A DNA stretch of 64,000 nt from Pollutimonas thiosulfatoxidans. Lineage in GTDB: Bacteria > Pseudomonadota > Gammaproteobacteria > Burkholderiales > Burkholderiaceae_B. Position 1 is the first letter of the stretch, and the number at the start of each line of letters is the position of its first letter. A model generated the notes under the pieces. It was not told the origin of the DNA. It saw nothing but the letters and a program-made list of their open reading frames with translations, and ran no database searches. The stretch lies in NCBI RefSeq assembly GCF_004022565.1, contig NZ_CP022987.1:1364001-1428000 (forward strand). The letters run 5' to 3'. The translations under genes were made by a program, and so were the position numbers. Positions 51,756 through 61,726 of this stretch are shown here, piece by piece.

Positions 51756-52246
51756 TTTTTCAGGGATTTGAGCCAGTCGAACACCAGCCAGGAGTCAGGC
51801 ACCCAGCCACGCTCGACGGCGTAAAAGCCGGCCACGAACAAGAGAATCAAAATAATGACGAACCAGCCCCAGGGCCGGTGAGTGGGCTCGCCCTGCAGGG
51901 GAAGGTCGGAGGGCCCGAGCGATGCCGCATTGCTGACGGCAACCCTGGGCATTGATGTGGGGCCTACCTGGTTGTCCAGCATGATCAACAAGGCGTCGAC
52001 ATCGGCCTCGAGGTAGCGGCCGTAGTTCTTGACGAAACCGCGCAGCGACACGCCGCTGGGCAAGCGATCCCATTGTTCGGTTTCCAGTGCGTCCAGTTGG
52101 CGGTTGGTGAACTTCAGCCGCGCCGATACCTCGGCGGGAGAAAGCCGTTTGGCCTCGCGCAAGCTGCGCAAGGTGGCGCCGACACCCGTGGGGGCCGATT
52201 GGGCATCGACTTCTGGCCGAGCTTCTTTTAATAGGGGTTGATTCAT
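51752..52246 (-). CDS. Short RodZ-like protein, lacks periplasmic domain
   Basis: 164 residues. An N-terminal helix-turn-helix (GATLRSLREAKRLSPAEVSA, then RLKFTNRQLDALE and LPSGVSLRGFVKNYGRYL) is the MreB-binding fold of RodZ, followed by a linker, one membrane helix (WGWFVIILILLFVAGFYAV) and just ~18 further residues. RodZ of E. coli has 337 residues with a periplasmic beta domain, here absent. It occupies the conserved rlmN-rodZ-ispG position and its ATG overlaps the rlmN stop (ATGA). Confidence 0.88.
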   Translation of the reverse strand: MNQPLLKEARPEVDAQSAPTGVGATLRSLREAKRLSPAEVSARLKFTNRQLDALETEQWDRLPSGVSLRGFVKNYGRYLEADVDALLIMLDNQVGPTSMPRVAVSNAASLGPSDLPLQGEPTHRPWGWFVIILILLFVAGFYAVERGWVPDSWLVFDWLKSLKK

Positions 52247-53400
52247 CCACGCTCCTGTTTGATAGCGATGACCGCACGATCTGGCAGCCGCTCGTTGATG
52301 CGGGTGCGGTCTATTACATCGCCCGCCAATTGCCCGCAAGCGGCGGCGATGTCGTCGCCTCGCGTCTTGCGTACTGTTGTAATGACCCCGGCGTCCATCA
52401 GACGCTGAGCGAACAGGCGCACGCGCGCGGCTGGCGAACGCTTAAGGCCTGATTGCGGGAACGGATTGAACGGAATCAGATTGAACTTGCAGCGCACTTG
52501 CTTCGCAATAGTAATCAATTCGCGTGCATGTTGGTCAGTGTCGTTGACACCATCGAGCATGATGTATTCGAAAGTGATGAAATCGCGCGGGGCATGCTCG
52601 AGGTAGCGATTGCACGCGGCCAGTAATTCGGCCAGCGGATGCTTGCGATTGAGCGGCACCAGCCGGTCGCGCAGGGCATCGTTGGGAGCGTGCAGCGACA
52701 CGGCAAGCGCAACGGGACAATCGCGGCCCAGCCGGTCCATCATGGGCACAACACCGGATGTCGACACCGTAACGCGTCGCCGCGACAGGCCATAGGCATT
52801 GTCGTCCAGCATGAGTTGCAGGGCGCCCAGGACCTGATCGTAATTAAGGAGGGGTTCGCCCATGCCCATCATGACCACGTTGCTGATAACGCGGGTGGGC
52901 TCGGGCGACGCCTGCCCTTCGGCGCCTATGCGCGCGCTGGCAATGTCGTCCTGCAGCACGCGCCGGGCATGCCACAGCTGGCCGATGATCTCGGCCGTTG
53001 TCAGGTTGCGGTTGAAACCTTGATAGCCGGTGGAGCAGAACGGGCAGGCAACCGTGCAGCCAGCCTGGCTGGAAATACACAGCGTGCCCCGGTCGTCTTC
53101 CGGGATAAAAACGGTTTCGACAGCGTTATTCTTGCCCACATCGAACAGCCACTTGCGCGTGCCGTCGGTAGAGCGGTGTTCCAGCGTTACCGCCGGCGCC
53201 TGTATGGAACAGTGCTCGGTAAGCTGTTGGCGGAAGTCGCGCGCCAGGTCGGTCATCTGATCGAACGAATCTGCCCCGCGCTGATGCATCCAGCGTTGCA
53301 GCTGGCGGGCGCGAAAGGGCTTGCCGCCCCACTGCGCGACCAGATCGGTCAGCGCCTGAGTAGGCAAGCCAAGAAGATTTACGGATTCGGTAGAGGACAT
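52243..53400 (-). CDS. rlmN: Dual-specificity 23S rRNA/tRNA methyltransferase RlmN
   Basis: 385 residues, radical SAM. The cluster motif CTVACPFC (CX3CX2C) lies in SSQAGCTVACPFCSTG, followed by the GMGEPLLNYD motif. It methylates C2 of A2503 in 23S rRNA and A37 in some tRNAs; the two mechanistic cysteines include the one in KTRGDDIAAACGQL. Good synteny with ndk upstream. Confidence 0.97.
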   Translation of the reverse strand: MSSTESVNLLGLPTQALTDLVAQWGGKPFRARQLQRWMHQRGADSFDQMTDLARDFRQQLTEHCSIQAPAVTLEHRSTDGTRKWLFDVGKNNAVETVFIPEDDRGTLCISSQAGCTVACPFCSTGYQGFNRNLTTAEIIGQLWHARRVLQDDIASARIGAEGQASPEPTRVISNVVMMGMGEPLLNYDQVLGALQLMLDDNAYGLSRRRVTVSTSGVVPMMDRLGRDCPVALAVSLHAPNDALRDRLVPLNRKHPLAELLAACNRYLEHAPRDFITFEYIMLDGVNDTDQHARELITIAKQVRCKFNLIPFNPFPQSGLKRSPAARVRLFAQRLMDAGVITTVRKTRGDDIAAACGQLAGDVIDRTRINERLPDRAVIAIKQERG

Positions 53401-53432
53401 GGTCTTGACGCGCGCTTGCGCGGTCTTGCTGA

Positions 53433-53858
53433 TTAACGGCTGTGGATGGTGCTTTCGGCAAAGAAGAAGCCGATTTCGACCGCCGCGGTTTCTGGAGCGT
53501 CGGAACCATGCACGGCATTGGCGTCGATGCTGTCGGCGAAATCAGCGCGTATGGTGCCGGCCTCGGCTTTCTTGGGGTCGGTGGCGCCCATCAGGTCGCG
53601 GTTCTTTTGGATGGCGTTTTCGCCTTCAAGCACCTGGACAAAAACCGGACCCGAGATCATGAAGTCGACGAGGTCCTTGAAAAAAGGACGCGCAGCGTGA
53701 ACGGCATAAAAACGCTCGGCGTCGGCACGCGACAATTGCTGCAGGCGGGCGGCGATGACCTTCAGGCCGGCTTGCTCGAAGCGGGCAACGATCTGGCCAA
53801 TTGCGTTTTTAGCGACGGCATCAGGCTTGATGATGGAAAGGGTGCGTTCGATAGCCAT
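53433..53858 (-). CDS. ndk: Nucleoside diphosphate kinase
   Basis: 141 residues. Equalises NTP pools via a phosphohistidine in NAVHGSDAPETA. The start AIERTLSIIKPDAV and RPFFKDLVDFMISGPV are family landmarks. It is the first gene of the long minus-strand array ending with purA. Confidence 0.98.
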   Translation of the reverse strand: MAIERTLSIIKPDAVAKNAIGQIVARFEQAGLKVIAARLQQLSRADAERFYAVHAARPFFKDLVDFMISGPVFVQVLEGENAIQKNRDLMGATDPKKAEAGTIRADFADSIDANAVHGSDAPETAAVEIGFFFAESTIHSR

Positions 53859-54086
53859 GTAGAATCCAGAAAATTAAGCGGGTTTGCGATAAGGGTTTGC
53901 AGCCATGGGTTGCTCGCCCGGCGAAACCGTGGTTTCGCCAATGAAAACAACAACTTTTGCAAAGTTTATGTTAACCGGGCATTTTACCACGCAGCAGCTC
54001 GCCAGCCGCGTCGTCGTAGAATAGAGACTTCAGATATCGTCAATTTTTTGCCGCTCTGCGGCCAGCCGTATTTTTTTCTTCCCGCC

Positions 54087-56960
54087 ATGACTTCAAATCC
54101 CGCACAGAACGACCCGCAGCAACTCTCCAAAAGCTTCGAACCCCAAGATATTGAATCGCGTTGGTACGCGCAATGGGAACGACGCGGATACTTCAAGGGC
54201 GGGCAACATGTAGCGCCAGTCGAGCCGAACGGCGGCCAGCCCTTTGCCATCCAGTTCCCGCCACCCAACGTCACCGGCACTCTGCACATGGGTCACGCCT
54301 TCAACCAGACTGTCATGGACGGGCTGGTCCGCTACCATCGCATGCGCGGTGACGACACTGTCTTCATTCCGGGCACCGACCACGCCGGCATCGCCACCCA
54401 GATCGTTGTCGAGCGCCAGCTTGATGCGCAGAAGGTGTCGCGCCATGACCTGGGCCGCGAAAAATTCGTCGAAAAGGTCTGGGAATGGAAGCAGAAGTCG
54501 GGCAATGCCATTACCGAGCAGTTTCGCCGCCTGGGCTCTTCCTGCGACTGGGACCGCGAATACTTCACCATGGACGACAAGCTCTCGGTGGGCGTGGTCG
54601 AAACTTTCGTGCGGCTGCACGAGCAAGGCCTGATCTATCGCGGCAAGCGGCTGGTCAACTGGGATCCCGTCCTGGGCACGGCAGTGTCCGACCTGGAAGT
54701 GGTCAGCGAGGAAGAAGACGGCTTCATGTGGGAGATCCGCTATCCGCTGGTCAACCCCCTGCCCGGCCTATCGCACCTGGTGGTCGCAACGACACGGCCA
54801 GAAACCATGCTGGGCGACGTCGCCCTGATGGTGCACCCCGAAGACGAGCGTTACGCGCACCTGATCGGCGCGCATGTGGTGCTGCCCCTGGTGGGCCGGC
54901 ATATACCGGTAATTGCCGACGACTATGTCGATCGCGAGTTCGGTACCGGCGTGGTCAAGGTTACCCCCGCGCACGACTTCAACGACTACGCGGTCGGACA
55001 GCGGCACGGCCTGGACATGATCAGCGTATTGACGCTGGACGCCCACATTTCAGAAAACGCGCCGACGGCCTACCAGGGCATGGAGCGCTTTGCGGCACGC
55101 AAGCAAATCGTCGAAGACCTGAAGGCGCAAGATGCGCTGCAAAGCGTCAAGCCCCACAAGCTGATGGTGCCGCGCGGCGATCGCACCAACACGGTTATTG
55201 AGCCCATGCTGACCGACCAATGGTTTGTGGCCATGAGCAAACCGGCGCCCGAAGGCACTTTGCACCCCGGCAAGAGCATTACCGATGTCGCGTTGGAGGT
55301 CGTTGCCGACGGACGCATTGCGTTCTACCCCGAGAACTGGACCACCACCTACAACCAGTGGTTGGAAAAAATCCAGGACTGGTGCATCTCGCGGCAATTG
55401 TGGTGGGGCCATCAGATCCCTGCCTGGTATGCCGAGGACGGCCAGATATTCGTGGCCCGCAACGAGGCCGAGGCGCGCAAGCAGGCGGACGCGGCTGGCG
55501 TAAAAGGCCCGCTGACGCGCGACCCCGACGTACTTGATACCTGGTTTTCCTCTGCGCTGGTGCCGTTTACCGATCTGGGCTGGCCCGAGCAAACACCGGA
55601 TCTGGACCGCTATCTGCCTTCCAGCGTATTGGTTACGGGCTTCGATATTATTTTCTTCTGGGTTGCGCGCATGGTGATGATGAGCATGCACATGACCGGC
55701 AAAGTGCCCTTCCGCACCGTCTATGTACACGGCCTGGTCTGCGACATGGACGGCAAGAAGATGAGTAAATCCAAGGGCAATACCATCGATCCGGTTGACC
55801 TGATCGATGGCATCGCCCTGGAAGACTTGCTTGAGAAACGCAGCACCGGGCTGATGAATCCCAAGCAAGCGGCCAGCATACGCAAGAAGACCAGCAAGGA
55901 TTATCCAAACGGCTTTCCGGCTTACGGCACGGACGCCTTGCGTTTCACCATGGCAGCCTATGCCACGCTGGGCCGCAATATCAATTTTGACTTGAAGCGC
56001 TGCGAAGGCTATCGCAACTTCTGCAACAAGCTCTGGAACGCCACCCGTTTTGTGCTGATGAACACCGAAGGCCATGACTTGGCCAGCGACACCGTGGGCT
56101 CGGGCAGCGATGCCCTTACGGCCGAGCTGTCATTTGCCGACCGCTGGATCACCAGCCAGTTGCAGCGCCTTGAAGCCGACGTGGCCCGGGGCTTTGCCGA
56201 TTACCGCTTCGACAACATTGCCAATGCCATCTATCACTTCGTCTGGGATGAGTACTGCGACTGGTATGTCGAGCTGGCCAAGGTCCAGATACAGAACGGC
56301 AGCGCGGCACAGCAGTTGGGCACCCGGCGCACGCTGATACGCGTGCTGGAAACCGTGCTGCGCCTGGCCCATCCCATCATTCCCTACATTACTGAAGAGC
56401 TGTGGCAGAAAGTGGCCGTCGTTGCCGGCAAACGCCGTATCGACGAAGAGGCCAGCGTTTCCATCCAGCCCTACCCGGTCGCTGACGCCGGGCGCATCGA
56501 CGAACAGGCGGAAGCGCAAGTTGCCGTACTGAAGGCACAAGTGGAAGCGGTGCGCGCGCTGCGTGGCGAGATGAGCCTGTCGCCTGCTCAGCGCGTGCCG
56601 CTGATCGCACAGGGCGACAGCGCTGTGCTGAATGCCAATGCCCCGTATCTGGCCGCTTTGGCCAAACTGGAAGGCGTAGACGTCGTAGACCAGTTGCCCG
56701 ATGTGGGCGCGCCCGTGCAGGTAGTCGGCACGACGCAATTGATGCTGCATGTGGAAATCGACGTCGACGCCGAGCGCGCCCGCCTGGGTAAAGAGATCGA
56801 ACGCCTGGAGCGCGAGATCGCCAAGGCACACGCCAAGCTGTCAAACGCCAGCTTTGTTGAGCGTGCGCCGGCGGCAGTGGTCGAGCAGGAAAAAATCCGT
56901 GTTGGACAATTCGGCGAAACGCTGGACAAGGTAAAGGGCCAGCTGGAAAAGCTGGCCTAA
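54087..56960 (+). CDS. valS: Valyl-tRNA synthetase
   Basis: 957 residues, class I. HIGH-type motif in PPPNVTGTLHMGHAF, editing domain with the TTRPETMLGD motif, and the KMSKSKGNTIDP catalytic loop. A C-terminal coiled coil (ERARLGKEIERLEREIAKAHAKL in part: LGKEIERLEREIAKA) is present. The ATG at 54087 is chosen although the frame is open much further upstream, because the family starts just before LSKSFEPQDIE. Its stop overlaps that of trmD by two bases. Confidence 0.97.
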   Translation: MTSNPAQNDPQQLSKSFEPQDIESRWYAQWERRGYFKGGQHVAPVEPNGGQPFAIQFPPPNVTGTLHMGHAFNQTVMDGLVRYHRMRGDDTVFIPGTDHAGIATQIVVERQLDAQKVSRHDLGREKFVEKVWEWKQKSGNAITEQFRRLGSSCDWDREYFTMDDKLSVGVVETFVRLHEQGLIYRGKRLVNWDPVLGTAVSDLEVVSEEEDGFMWEIRYPLVNPLPGLSHLVVATTRPETMLGDVALMVHPEDERYAHLIGAHVVLPLVGRHIPVIADDYVDREFGTGVVKVTPAHDFNDYAVGQRHGLDMISVLTLDAHISENAPTAYQGMERFAARKQIVEDLKAQDALQSVKPHKLMVPRGDRTNTVIEPMLTDQWFVAMSKPAPEGTLHPGKSITDVALEVVADGRIAFYPENWTTTYNQWLEKIQDWCISRQLWWGHQIPAWYAEDGQIFVARNEAEARKQADAAGVKGPLTRDPDVLDTWFSSALVPFTDLGWPEQTPDLDRYLPSSVLVTGFDIIFFWVARMVMMSMHMTGKVPFRTVYVHGLVCDMDGKKMSKSKGNTIDPVDLIDGIALEDLLEKRSTGLMNPKQAASIRKKTSKDYPNGFPAYGTDALRFTMAAYATLGRNINFDLKRCEGYRNFCNKLWNATRFVLMNTEGHDLASDTVGSGSDALTAELSFADRWITSQLQRLEADVARGFADYRFDNIANAIYHFVWDEYCDWYVELAKVQIQNGSAAQQLGTRRTLIRVLETVLRLAHPIIPYITEELWQKVAVVAGKRRIDEEASVSIQPYPVADAGRIDEQAEAQVAVLKAQVEAVRALRGEMSLSPAQRVPLIAQGDSAVLNANAPYLAALAKLEGVDVVDQLPDVGAPVQVVGTTQLMLHVEIDVDAERARLGKEIERLEREIAKAHAKLSNASFVERAPAAVVEQEKIRVGQFGETLDKVKGQLEKLA

Positions 56961-57727
56961 GGCTGTATTACGCTGGCGTCGAGGCTCTTGAGAAAGGCCT
57001 CGTCCGCCTTGGACAGCAGGCCGTCCCGGCGGGCAGCAACAATCAGGTCGGGCCGGCGCCGGGCGGTCAGTGCCAGCGACTGCCGCCGGCGCCACTGTGC
57101 AATGTTTACATGGTGGCCCGACATCAGTTCCGGCGGAACGGCCAGGCCCTGATAGGTGTCCGGACGGGTGTAGTGCGGGCTGTCCAGCAGGCCGGTCAGC
57201 GTGGCATTGAAGGAGTCCTGCAGTGCAGAATCCGCATCATTCAGTGCTCCGGGCAGCAGCCTGACCACACTGTCGATAATCGCCAGGGCGGCGATCTCGC
57301 CGCCAGACAACACATAGTCGCCCAGCGATAGCTCATGGGTTACACAGCGATCGATAAAGCGCTGGTCGACTCCCTCGTAGCGACCACAAATCAGAATGGC
57401 GCCGGTACTGTCGGCCAATTGCTGCGCCACGCCTTGATCGTAGCGCTTGCCTGTAGGGCTCATCAATACAACCGGTGCCGGTTCGGCGTCGCTACGGCTG
57501 GCCCTGGCGGCGTCGACGGCCTGCTCCAGCGGCTCGGCCATCATGACCATGCCGGGGCCGCCGCCGTATGGCCGGTCATCCACCGTGCGATGTATGTCGT
57601 GAGTGAAATCGCGCGGGTTCCACAAGCCCAGGGACCATAGCTGTTGCTTATAGGCGCGGCCAGTCACACCCAGGTCGCGCACGACCGAGAACATGTCCGG
57701 AAAAAGAGAAATTACATCAAAGCGCAT
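56957..57727 (-). CDS. trmD: tRNA (guanine-N1)-methyltransferase TrmD
   Basis: 256 residues. Methylates G37 of tRNA. Start MRFDVISLFPDMF, the GGGPGMVM loop and the trefoil-knot region CGRYEGVDQRFI ... LSLGDYVLSGGE are all seen. It ends the rpsP-rimM-trmD operon; rplS, the usual next gene, is missing here. Confidence 0.97.
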   Translation of the reverse strand: MRFDVISLFPDMFSVVRDLGVTGRAYKQQLWSLGLWNPRDFTHDIHRTVDDRPYGGGPGMVMMAEPLEQAVDAARASRSDAEPAPVVLMSPTGKRYDQGVAQQLADSTGAILICGRYEGVDQRFIDRCVTHELSLGDYVLSGGEIAALAIIDSVVRLLPGALNDADSALQDSFNATLTGLLDSPHYTRPDTYQGLAVPPELMSGHHVNIAQWRRRQSLALTARRRPDLIVAARRDGLLSKADEAFLKSLDASVIQP

Positions 57728-57756
57728 CGCGCGGCCCGCCCCGTTATGGCTGGCGT

Positions 57757-58374
57757 TCAGAACGCAACCGGCCAGTTGCTGTCCAGCCGTTTAGCCTCGA
57801 GATCGACGCCGTGCACATGCGCGGCGACAAACGGAACCAGTACTTCCAGCGGCTTGTCCTTGTCGTTGAGCACGGGCGATAGTTCGCCCTGTTCTGACTC
57901 GGTCTTGCGCTGTACGCGCAGCACCGCATGCGCGCCGTTGTCGATGACGTCTTGCACGACACCGATCAGGGCACTCTGCCCTTCCAGGTCGCCATACAAA
58001 CGGCACCCTATCAGGTCTACCCAGTAATACTCATCGCTATCGGCCGGCGGAAAATCGGCACGGGGAACCCACACCGTGTGGCCTTTCATGGCTTCAGCCT
58101 GGTCGCGGTCCGCAACCACGTCGATCTCGGCCACCACCGTCGTGCCTTGCGGCCGGCTTTGCTTGACCTGCACAGGAAACGCCAACGGCAAAGCGCCCGA
58201 TTCTCCACGAGGAGCGGGCGCTTTCAGCCACCAGGTTTGCGCCGCCAACAGCCCATCTTTTGAAGAGTGCGGCTGGATCTTGATCCAGCCCCGCACGCCA
58301 TAAGCCGATACCACACGGCCCAGTTCGACGAGATCTGCAGGCGCTTGAGCGGGCGCAGCGGCGGACGTACTCAC
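57757..58374 (-). CDS. rimM: 16S rRNA processing protein RimM
   Basis: 205 residues. N-terminal beta-barrel (LVELGRVVSAYGVRGWIKIQP) and a C-terminal PRC-barrel (YYWVDLIGCRLYGDLEG, and the VLVPFVAAHVHGVDLEAKRL end). Helps mature the 30S head domain. Thirty bases upstream of trmD. Confidence 0.95.
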   Translation of the reverse strand: MSTSAAAPAQAPADLVELGRVVSAYGVRGWIKIQPHSSKDGLLAAQTWWLKAPAPRGESGALPLAFPVQVKQSRPQGTTVVAEIDVVADRDQAEAMKGHTVWVPRADFPPADSDEYYWVDLIGCRLYGDLEGQSALIGVVQDVIDNGAHAVLRVQRKTESEQGELSPVLNDKDKPLEVLVPFVAAHVHGVDLEAKRLDSNWPVAF

Positions 58375-58416
58375 CTGGAGGTCAGCGATTGCGTAACGTT
58401 GGCAATATGCCTACGT

Positions 58417-58671
58417 TCAGGCAGCTGCTTTGGCCGAGAATTCTTTTACGAGGCGGGTAACGGCCGGCGACAATTGCGCACCGTTGTCTTGCCAGTACTG
58501 AACGCGATCCATCGCCAGGCGCAAAGCTTCTTGGCCTTCGTTGGCAACAGGGTTGTAAAAACCAAGACGCTCAATAAAACGGCCATCGCGGCGATTACGC
58601 GGGTCGGCTGCTACAACGTTGTAAAACGGACGCTTCTTCGAGCCACCGCGGGCTAGACGAATCACAACCAT
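58417..58671 (-). CDS. rpsP: 30S ribosomal protein S16
   Basis: 84 residues. MVVIRLARGGSKKRPFYNVV start, ADPRNRRDGRFIERLGFYNP middle. The ATG at 58671 matches the family start. First gene of the rpsP-rimM-trmD operon. Confidence 0.97.
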   Translation of the reverse strand: MVVIRLARGGSKKRPFYNVVAADPRNRRDGRFIERLGFYNPVANEGQEALRLAMDRVQYWQDNGAQLSPAVTRLVKEFSAKAAA

Positions 58672-58778
58672 TGGTAATCCTTTGAAAATTCTGTGAAAAA
58701 CAAAAGATTCTAGCACTTTTCCGAAGGCTTTCGCAATTGGAATCGTGAAGAACCGCTTAATAATAAAGAAAACTGCAA

Positions 58779-59030
58779 CTAGCGCCGCCGCAGGAAATGC
58801 AGGGCGCCGGATTCGGTATCGATCTGCGCCTCGAGCTTGTTTCCGGTTTGCCGGGCAAAGGCTTGAAAGTCGCTGATGGCATGCGGATCGGTGGTCACCA
58901 CCTTAAGCATCTGGCCGCTTTCCAGTTGGGCCAAGGCTTTCTTGGCGCGCAAAATAGGCAAAGGGCACTTCAGGCCCGAGGCGTCGACTTCCAGGTCGGC
59001 GTCGGGCAAGGCAGAAGATGGCGTAGTCAT
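58779..59030 (-). CDS. tusA: TusA-family sulfurtransferase
   Basis: 83 residues. The active-site segment DASGLKCPLPILRAKKAL contains the conserved CPxP Cys. Carries sulfur for tRNA 2-thiouridine or other pathways. Fifteen bases downstream of alaS, so likely co-transcribed with it. Confidence 0.9.
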   Translation of the reverse strand: MTTPSSALPDADLEVDASGLKCPLPILRAKKALAQLESGQMLKVVTTDPHAISDFQAFARQTGNKLEAQIDTESGALHFLRRR

Positions 59031-59045
59031 GATGATAACCCGCGA

Positions 59046-61667
59046 TCAGACCAGACGTTCGCGGACCCAGGCTTCAACCTTGGCCGTAGCGGCTGGCAGT
59101 GCTGCGACATCGCTGCCGCCGCCCATGGCCATGTCGGGTCGACCGCCGCCCTTGCCACCCACCTGCGCAGCCACCATGCCGACCAGGTCGCCCGCCTTGA
59201 TCTGACCGGCCAGGTCGGACGTTACGCCTGCCACCAGACTGATCTTGTCGTCGGCAACCGTCGTAAGCAATACGACGGCCGACTTCAGTTTGTCTTTAAG
59301 CTGATCCACCATGCCGCGCAGGGCCTTGGGATCGGTGCCGCTGATATTGGCCACCAGCAATTTGGCCTTGCCGTCCAGGACGATGGCATTGCCGGCCAGG
59401 TCATTGCCAGCGGCAGATGCCAGCTTGCTCTTGATTTGATCAAGCTCGCGTTCCAGCGATTTAATTTGCCCCTGCATCAGGGCGATGCGGTCTGCAAGTT
59501 CGGCGGGCTGTGTCTTTAACAGGCCTGCGGCCCGCAGCAAGGTGTCTTGCGTTTGCTGTACCCATAGTACGGCGTTGTCTCCGGTAATGGCTTCGATGCG
59601 CCGCACACCGGCCGCCACGCCGCCTTCCGAAATGATCTTGAACAGACCGATGTCACCGGTACGGTCTACGTGGGTGCCACCGCACAGTTCACGCGAAAAG
59701 CCGATATCAAGCACACGCACGGTATCGCCGTATTTCTCGCCGAACAAGGCCATGGCACCGCCCTGCACTGCCTCGTCGTAAGGCATGACTTGCGCCGTAG
59801 CCGGATGATTGGCCAGGACTTCGGCGTTGACAATGCGTTCGACCTCGGCGATCTGTGCATGCGTCATGGGTGCATCGTGGGCGAAGTCAAAGCGCGTCTT
59901 GTCGGCATCCACCAAGGAACCGCGCTGCTGCACATGGCCGCCCAGCACCTCACGCAATGCTTTATGCATCAGGTGCGTAGCCGAGTGATTGCGTACCGTG
60001 CGCGCCCGACGCTCGACGTCGACTTGCGCCTCAGCGCTGTCGCCCACGGCCAGCTTGCCGCTTTTCAGCGTGCCATGGTGGCCGAACACGCCGCTTTGGA
60101 TTTTCTGGGTGTCGGCAACCTCGAAACATGCCTCGCCCGAGCGCAGCACGCCGGCGTCGCCAACCTGACCGCCGGACTCGGCGTAAAACGGCGTGGCATC
60201 CAGCACAACAATGGCGTCCTGGCCAGCTTCGACCGCTGCCACTGCCGTCCCATCGACATACAGTGCGATAACGGTGCCCTGCCCCTGCAGGCTTTCGTAG
60301 CCTTCGAAGCGGGTTTCGGCGCCGCTGTACGACAAGCCTTCGACGGCCTTGAACTTGCCCGCTGCACGCGCTTGTTCGCGCTGATGCGTCATGGCGACTT
60401 CGAAGCCGTCAAGATCAACCTGCACGTTGCGTTCGCGGCAGATGTCAGCCGTAAGGTCCACCGGAAAACCATAAGTGTCGTACAGGGTGAACAGCGTCTG
60501 GCCGTCCAGCACACCATCCTTGGGGACGGCAGCCAGCGCGGCGTCAAGGATCTTCATGCCGTTTTCGAGGGTTTCGCTGAAGCGTTCCTCTTCCTGGCGC
60601 AAGACCTGCTCGACGCGCGATTGCTGGGCGGTAAGCTCAGGATAGGCGTCGCCCATCTCGGCCACCAGATCCGCCACCAGCTTATGGAAAAACAAGCCCG
60701 ACTGACCCAGCTTGTGGCCATGGCGCAAAGCACGGCGAACGATGCGGCGCAATACATAGCCACGGCCTTCGTTGCTGGGAATGACGCCGTCTATGACCAG
60801 AAAGCTGCAGGCGCGTATATGGTCGGCAATCACCTTGAGGGAATTGTTGTCCAGATCCGTTACACGGGTTTCGCGCGCCGCCGCCTTGATGAGCGACTGG
60901 AATAGATCGATTTCGTAGTTGGAATGCACATGCTGCAATACGGCGGCAATGCGTTCCAGGCCCATGCCGGTATCCACACAGGGGCGCGGCAGCGGCGTCA
61001 TGTTGCCGGCGGCATCGCGCTCGAACTGCATGAACACTAGGTTCCAGATTTCGATATAGCGGTCACCGTCTTCTTCGGCTGACCCAGGAGGCCCGCCCCA
61101 GATGCCGGGACCATGATCGTAGAAGACTTCCGAGCAAGGACCACAAGGGCCGGTGTCTGCCATCTGCCAGAAGTTGTCGGATGCATAGCGCGCACCCTTG
61201 TTGTCGCCAATGCGAATGATGCGCTCGGGCGGCACGCCGATTTCGGTGGCCCAGATGTCGTAGGCTTCGTCGTCTTCCTGATAGACCGTGACCCACAGTT
61301 TCTCGGCGGGCAGCTTGTAGACAGTGGTTAACAAGGTCCAGGCATGCTGGATGGCCTCGCGTTTGAAATAGTCGCCGAAGCTGAAGTTGCCCAACATCTC
61401 GAAGAAGGTATGGTGACGCGCGGTATAGCCGACATTCTCGAGGTCGTTATGCTTGCCGCCGGCGCGCACACAGCGCTGCGAGCTGGTTGCCCGGCTGTAC
61501 GGCCGTGTTTCCTTGCCCGTAAACACGTCCTTGAACTGCACCATCCCCGAATTGGTAAACAGCAGCGTGGGGTCATTGCCCGGCACCAACGAGGACGATG
61601 GCACGACCTGATGGCCCTTCGATTCGAAGAAGGACAAAAACTTTTGACGTATTTCGGAGGTCTTCAT
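59046..61667 (-). CDS. alaS: Alanyl-tRNA synthetase
   Basis: 873 residues, class II with editing. RHHTFFEMLGNFSFGDYFK in the aminoacylation core, the editing-domain zinc ligands HSATHLMHKAL and CGGTH, and the Gly-rich C-terminal C-Ala domain (GGKGGGRPDMAMGGG). Starts MKTSEIRQKFLSFFESKGH, as usual. Confidence 0.98.
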   Translation of the reverse strand: MKTSEIRQKFLSFFESKGHQVVPSSSLVPGNDPTLLFTNSGMVQFKDVFTGKETRPYSRATSSQRCVRAGGKHNDLENVGYTARHHTFFEMLGNFSFGDYFKREAIQHAWTLLTTVYKLPAEKLWVTVYQEDDEAYDIWATEIGVPPERIIRIGDNKGARYASDNFWQMADTGPCGPCSEVFYDHGPGIWGGPPGSAEEDGDRYIEIWNLVFMQFERDAAGNMTPLPRPCVDTGMGLERIAAVLQHVHSNYEIDLFQSLIKAAARETRVTDLDNNSLKVIADHIRACSFLVIDGVIPSNEGRGYVLRRIVRRALRHGHKLGQSGLFFHKLVADLVAEMGDAYPELTAQQSRVEQVLRQEEERFSETLENGMKILDAALAAVPKDGVLDGQTLFTLYDTYGFPVDLTADICRERNVQVDLDGFEVAMTHQREQARAAGKFKAVEGLSYSGAETRFEGYESLQGQGTVIALYVDGTAVAAVEAGQDAIVVLDATPFYAESGGQVGDAGVLRSGEACFEVADTQKIQSGVFGHHGTLKSGKLAVGDSAEAQVDVERRARTVRNHSATHLMHKALREVLGGHVQQRGSLVDADKTRFDFAHDAPMTHAQIAEVERIVNAEVLANHPATAQVMPYDEAVQGGAMALFGEKYGDTVRVLDIGFSRELCGGTHVDRTGDIGLFKIISEGGVAAGVRRIEAITGDNAVLWVQQTQDTLLRAAGLLKTQPAELADRIALMQGQIKSLERELDQIKSKLASAAGNDLAGNAIVLDGKAKLLVANISGTDPKALRGMVDQLKDKLKSAVVLLTTVADDKISLVAGVTSDLAGQIKAGDLVGMVAAQVGGKGGGRPDMAMGGGSDVAALPAATAKVEAWVRERLV

Positions 61668-61726
61668 TGCAGAAAAGCACGAGTAGATGGGTAACCGTTG
61701 ATTATAGAGGAGGTTTTAACGAAGCG

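Noticed and set aside
53442..54086. N-terminal extension of the valS frame by 215 codons
   Set aside because: It overlaps ndk on the other strand and shows no ValRS homology; ATG at 54087 starts the family sequence.
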